DNA of 64,000 nucleotides from Rehmannia glutinosa (Eukaryota; Streptophyta; Magnoliopsida; Lamiales; Orobanchaceae), in NCBI GenBank assembly GCA_016081115.2, contig CM071924.1, positions 91,030,616 through 91,094,615 of the forward strand. The letters run 5' to 3'. A program made the position numbers and the translations under genes. The notes below the pieces were generated by a model, which saw only the letters and a program-made list of their open reading frames with translations, was not told the DNA's origin and ran no database searches. Shown in pieces: positions 60,488 through 64,000 of this stretch (positions are counted from its first letter, which is position 1; every line of letters starts with the position of its first letter).

Positions 60488-60741
60488 TGACATTAGTTAT
60501 TATTAGTTATTTCTTTCATTATTCTCTTAGGGACTTTTTGGTCATTTCTTATTGTGACAGCTCAACATTCACGCTTTTTGTTCGTTTCTCTTTTTCACAT
60601 TTTACTGTGTGGATTTGGGGACCAGCCTTTAAATACCCTGTATCTTGGATGCTTATTCTCTAAGCTGAATGACAGAAAATGCTTACTCTCTGAATGATGT
60701 TTTCTTCATTTATTTGCTACTTTAATAAAGTTTACAATGTC

Positions 60742-61190
60742 ATTATTTTAATCGCGTGGAGATCTTGACGTTTAGTTTTTCTTTACCGAGGCCAAACATC
60801 AATTAACAATTTCATTCAATATGTTGCAAAAGATCTATTCAAGAACTATATATAAATTTGTATATTGCTCTAATTTATTCAAGATTTATGAGATTTCGAG
60901 GGCCCAACAATTTCATAGTTTTATGGATAAATCCATCAAAAAAAGTTCATTTAATTTCATAATAATATTATGACTATTATTTATCAATGGCATGCTATTA
61001 TTAATTAGGAATGTCAATTAAATGAATACTAAGGCAGTAAGCCAGTTGAATCAATTATTTTTCGATACAACGATTTCAACTTTGATGTCTATTAAATTTG
61101 ACTATTTTTTTATTATATTCTGTGTTTTCAGAAACTCATGCGAAATTTCATTAAAATTAATGAAAACAACCAACATTGATGAAGAACTAA
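60742..61190. other. Spacer right of Copia C
   Basis: AT-rich; no gene, repeat end or regulatory signal recognised. Confidence 0.5.
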
Positions 61191-61197
61191 TCTAAAC

Positions 61198-61452
61198 TAG
61201 AGCTAGCAATAGAGTGTGTCGGGCTGAGTCAAGCCCAGCAGGACAAGTCATAAAAGTAGAATGGGTCGGGCTGGGTTGTGCCAAAATTTTATTGAGTCAC
61301 ATTTCTTGTGATTCATCCCAACACGTGAACTTGTTTATCCCGCCGTTTGGGGCAAAGCCAAAGTAGGCTCGATCCTTTTCAGATCTATCAAAATGAAGCT
61401 TAACCCAACCTTATACGTGAGTCGGCCGGGCCTGGTCAATTTTACAGCTCTA
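61198..61452. mobile_element. hAT-type MITE (255 bp)
   Basis: Ends TAGAGCTAGCAAT and, inverted, TAGAGCTGTAAAAT. Flanked by ATCTAAAC (61190-61197) and GTCTAAAC (61453-61460), an 8-bp duplication with one mismatch. The interior is rich in GGGCTGGG/GGCCGGGC words and non-coding. Confidence 0.72.
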
Positions 61453-61815
61453 GTCTAAACAATCAAATCTGATAAATGAAATTTAACAAATGAATCTATC
61501 GGACTTACATAAGTAAAACTAGCATATATGAAAACCAGCGTGAACAAAAAGATAAAATTATTGCACAAATCTCATACCAATGAATTTGAGCTCATTGAAA
61601 CTAATTCCATGAAATCACATCAAAGACTGGATCTGAATAACAACACAATGAATAGATATTGTAAACGTACAATATTTGGGACGAACACCACTTATTAAGA
61701 AGACAACACTCCACATATTAGAATGACACAAACTCCTTTAGAAAAGACTTATTACTCAGTAAAAGGAAATAAACAAGAAGTAAATAATAAAAACAAATAA
61801 AAGATGGTTTATCCC

Positions 61816-63443
61816 TAGTGGTGTTCGTTCGGCCAAACCGAGCCGTACCGAACCAAAATATCGGTTAACTGAAAATTCCATTGGCCAAAATCCTGAACCA
61901 AAACCAAACCGAACTATTAATTTTGGTTCGATTTTTAACCGAATCGAAAATTCGTTTTTTCGGTTCGGTTTGAGATGAACCAAAAATTAATAAAAAAAAG
62001 AGAGGAAAAATTGAAATGAAAAGCATTGGGAGAGTCGAGAGAGTAGAGACGAGCGAGAGTTGTGAGAGAGAGGTGACTCACGAAAAAAGACAGAAGCAGA
62101 AGGGTTTTAGTAAAAAGTGCTCTTTGGGAGTGTCACCTAAAATAATAAGTGTTTTTTGGGTTTTATTTCAGTTTCTGTAGACTGTGTACTCTACAAGAAA
62201 ACAAGAAAATTCCAATGGGAAAAATCTATTGGAATTTGGCCAATTACCATTGAATTATAGATTCCAATGGAAATTCCAACATAAAACGAATCATTGGTAA
62301 AAAGGTCGTTGGAATAGTGAAATTCCAATGGAATAATTTTCCAACGAAATTTCCAACGTTATTTATCCATTGGAATATATAACCGTTGGAAAGAACTCCA
62401 ACATTTTTTCCAACAATAATTCCAACAGAGTTATACCATTGGAATATATTTAATCGTTGGAAAAAACTTCAACGATTATTTCAATGGAATTATACTATTG
62501 GAATTTTGTCCAATGGTATATATTCGTTGAAATATTCAATCAATTTATCTCATTATCTAATATCTTTAACTTCCCAGTAGGTCACCCATCATCAATTTGT
62601 CCCAAGTCACATTTAACCATGTAGTTTTAATATGATTGACTCCAGAAGAGAAGATATATTTTATTTAACCCCTATTGAAATTTTCCAATGGTATTGGAAT
62701 TTCCAATGGAATTTTCCAACAACATATTGTACCATTCGAATTTATGCTAGAATTTTAAAAACTCCAACATGAATTCCATTGATTAATTCCAACATTTGGT
62801 TTACCGTTGGAATTTTCCAATGGTATGTTTTAGCGATGGAATTTCTGTTGGAATTTTTAAAATTCCAATAGCATTTCCAATGGTTTATTATTACTGTTGG
62901 GATCACTGTTGGAGTATTCCAACGGATAGTTGTGGTGTTTGAATTTCCGTTGGAATTTTAAATTCCAACATTTTATACCAACGATTTTGTTTACCGTTGG
63001 AATTTTAATTGGAATTTTCCAATGGTATAATGTAGCATTGGAATTTCCGTTGGAATTTTAAAAATTTCAACAGTTTCTATTTCGTTGGAATTATTTTATT
63101 GGAATTTGATTGTTTTCTTGTAGTAATAAGTGTGTATGTTTGCAAACTAAAATATAAAAGCGTTTTATTTAATTTAAAGTTGCCATTCAACTTAATTTAC
63201 TTTAAAGTTGCTACTTGCCATTTATATTTTAGAGTTTCAATATCAGCAACTTATGATATTATTTTTTTAAAAAAAATAAAAATTTCGGTTAACCAAAATT
63301 TTAAAGGAGAACCAAATTGAATAACCGAAATTTAATAAAATAAAAATAAAAAACCGGCTGAATTTTTCGATTTGGTTTGGATTCGAACCAAAATTCTAAT
63401 TTCAATTCGGTTCGGCCGGTTAACCGAACTGTGCACAACCCAA
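61816..63443. mobile_element. hAT-type MITE interrupted by a CACTA MITE
   Basis: The two halves, 61816-62188 and 63126-63443, are rich in inverted CGGTT/AACCG words (AACCGAACC, GGTTCGGTT). The ends are TAGTGGTGTTCGTTCGG and, inverted, TTGGGTTGTGCACAGTTCGG. Flanks TTTATCCC and ATTATCCC give an 8-bp duplication with one mismatch. Without the insert it would be about 691 bp. Short frames such as 61756-61983 on the minus strand are not genes. Confidence 0.6.
62189..63125. mobile_element. CACTA-type MITE with subterminal repeats
   Basis: 937 bp with ends CTCTACAAGAAAAC and, inverted, TACTACAAGAAAAC, each one base from the canonical CACTACAAGAAAA. The 3-bp flanks are GTA and ATA. The interior is built from dozens of ATTCCAATGG and CCGTTGGAATTTT words in both orientations, as in CACTA subterminal regions where the transposase binds. 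No coding capacity. Confidence 0.8.
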
Positions 63444-63670
63444 TTATCCCATCCTCCATGGATGGATGGAAAAAGTTAAATAAGATAGAGTTTTTTTATT
63501 CGATTTATTTCCCGTCTTTTTATTTATATGTCAAATCCCTGTATTAAAATAAGTTTCACCACATATTTGTTATTAATGTAAAATGACTTTTTGAAAAATA
63601 ATTTTTGAAAAAGCACTAATAAAAGTCAGTTTTTAAAATGGACTTTTATTACAACGTACACATGTGTACC

Positions 63671-63852
63671 CACTGGCGTAGTTAGTGGGGGCTAACCTGG
63701 GCCCTGACCCCCCTCTTTTAAAAAAAAAATTCTAGTAAGTAAATTTTTAAAAATATTTTAAATTTAGTTAAAATTTATACGATTTTTATATACGGCCCAT
63801 CTCACTTTCGTGTATCGGCCCACCCCGTTATAGGTTCCTGGCTACGCCATTG
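63671..63852. mobile_element. hAT-type MITE (182 bp)
   Basis: Perfect 8-bp duplication TGTGTACC at 63663-63670 and 63853-63860. Ends are CACTGGCGTAGTTAG and, inverted, CAATGGCGTAGCCAG. The AT-rich interior is non-coding. Confidence 0.8.
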
Positions 63853-64000
63853 TGTGTACCAAATATTTCATTTGTAAAAGTTAGTTCTAGTAGAATATAT
63901 AGGATGGTGGCCAGCTAGCATTAAATGAACGATTAAAAAACTAAATAAAAAAAAACATAAAATAAACACAATAAAGGTTATTGGAGAAGTAACCAGCACA

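Larger units (their letters stand above)
55730..60736 (+). mobile_element. Copia C, 5-kb Ty1/copia retrotransposon
   Basis: LTRs at 55730-55976 (247 bp) and 60485-60736 (252 bp) with TG/CA ends, and a perfect target duplication ATGTC (55725-55729 and 60737-60741). Primer site TGGTATCCGAGCC is at 55977-55989, and the polypurine tract TTGAGGGGG just before 60485. Gag, protease, integrase, RT and RNase H are in copia order. Short LTRs and the gag style suggest the Ale/Retrofit lineage, which is inference. Confidence 0.93.

Overview
This window looks like repeat-rich nuclear DNA of a flowering plant, most likely a eudicot. It is AT-rich and intron-bearing, and it holds Ty1/copia elements primed by initiator tRNA-Met, plant-type Helitrons with CTAG ends next to RPA and Rep-helicase genes, a Caulimoviridae-type endogenous pararetrovirus and several MITE families. 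I found one convincing host gene: a small potato-type-I serine protease inhibitor on the minus strand (28264-28907), with one GC-AG intron.

Layout. 1-12219: 3' part of an autonomous-type Helitron (start outside the window) with an 11-exon RPA70-like gene followed by a multi-exon Rep-helicase gene, both carrying indels. 12220-16533: a second, gutted Helitron keeping decayed RPA and helicase ends, with a Mutator-type MITE in the RPA. About 17391-25430: a decayed minus-strand copia element (Copia A) split by a plus-oriented solo LTR. 25490-27552: a MITE and a compact non-autonomous Helitron with exact ends. 28264-28907: the protease inhibitor gene. About 29270-39640: one nearly genome-length copy of a caulimovirus-like pararetrovirus with small ORF, movement protein, coiled-coil protein, coat protein, protease-RT-RNase H, viroplasmin/transactivator and a 35S-type promoter. 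A foldback Mutator-like element interrupts its coat gene and an Athila-like solo LTR interrupts its pol gene. 41051-55019: a 14-kb minus-strand Sirevirus-like copia element (Copia B) with 1.5-kb LTRs and about 4.7 kb of extra coding-like sequence after RNase H. 55730-60736: a 5-kb plus-strand copia element (Copia C) with 250-bp LTRs and a perfect ATGTC target duplication. 61198-63852: three hAT-type MITEs, one holding a CACTA MITE.

The window is best read as layered insertions around a single small gene. Target duplications and interrupted reading frames give relative ages: the pararetrovirus is older than its two insertions, Copia A is older than the solo LTR inside it, the hAT MITE is older than its CACTA insert, and Helitron 1 appears to have landed in the 5' tip of Helitron 2. 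No mobile element here looks intact enough to be autonomous as written. A notable pattern is that differences between paired LTRs are mostly small indels at CAG/CTG sites. This may reflect consensus errors at methylated CHG sites, so some frameshifts may not be real.
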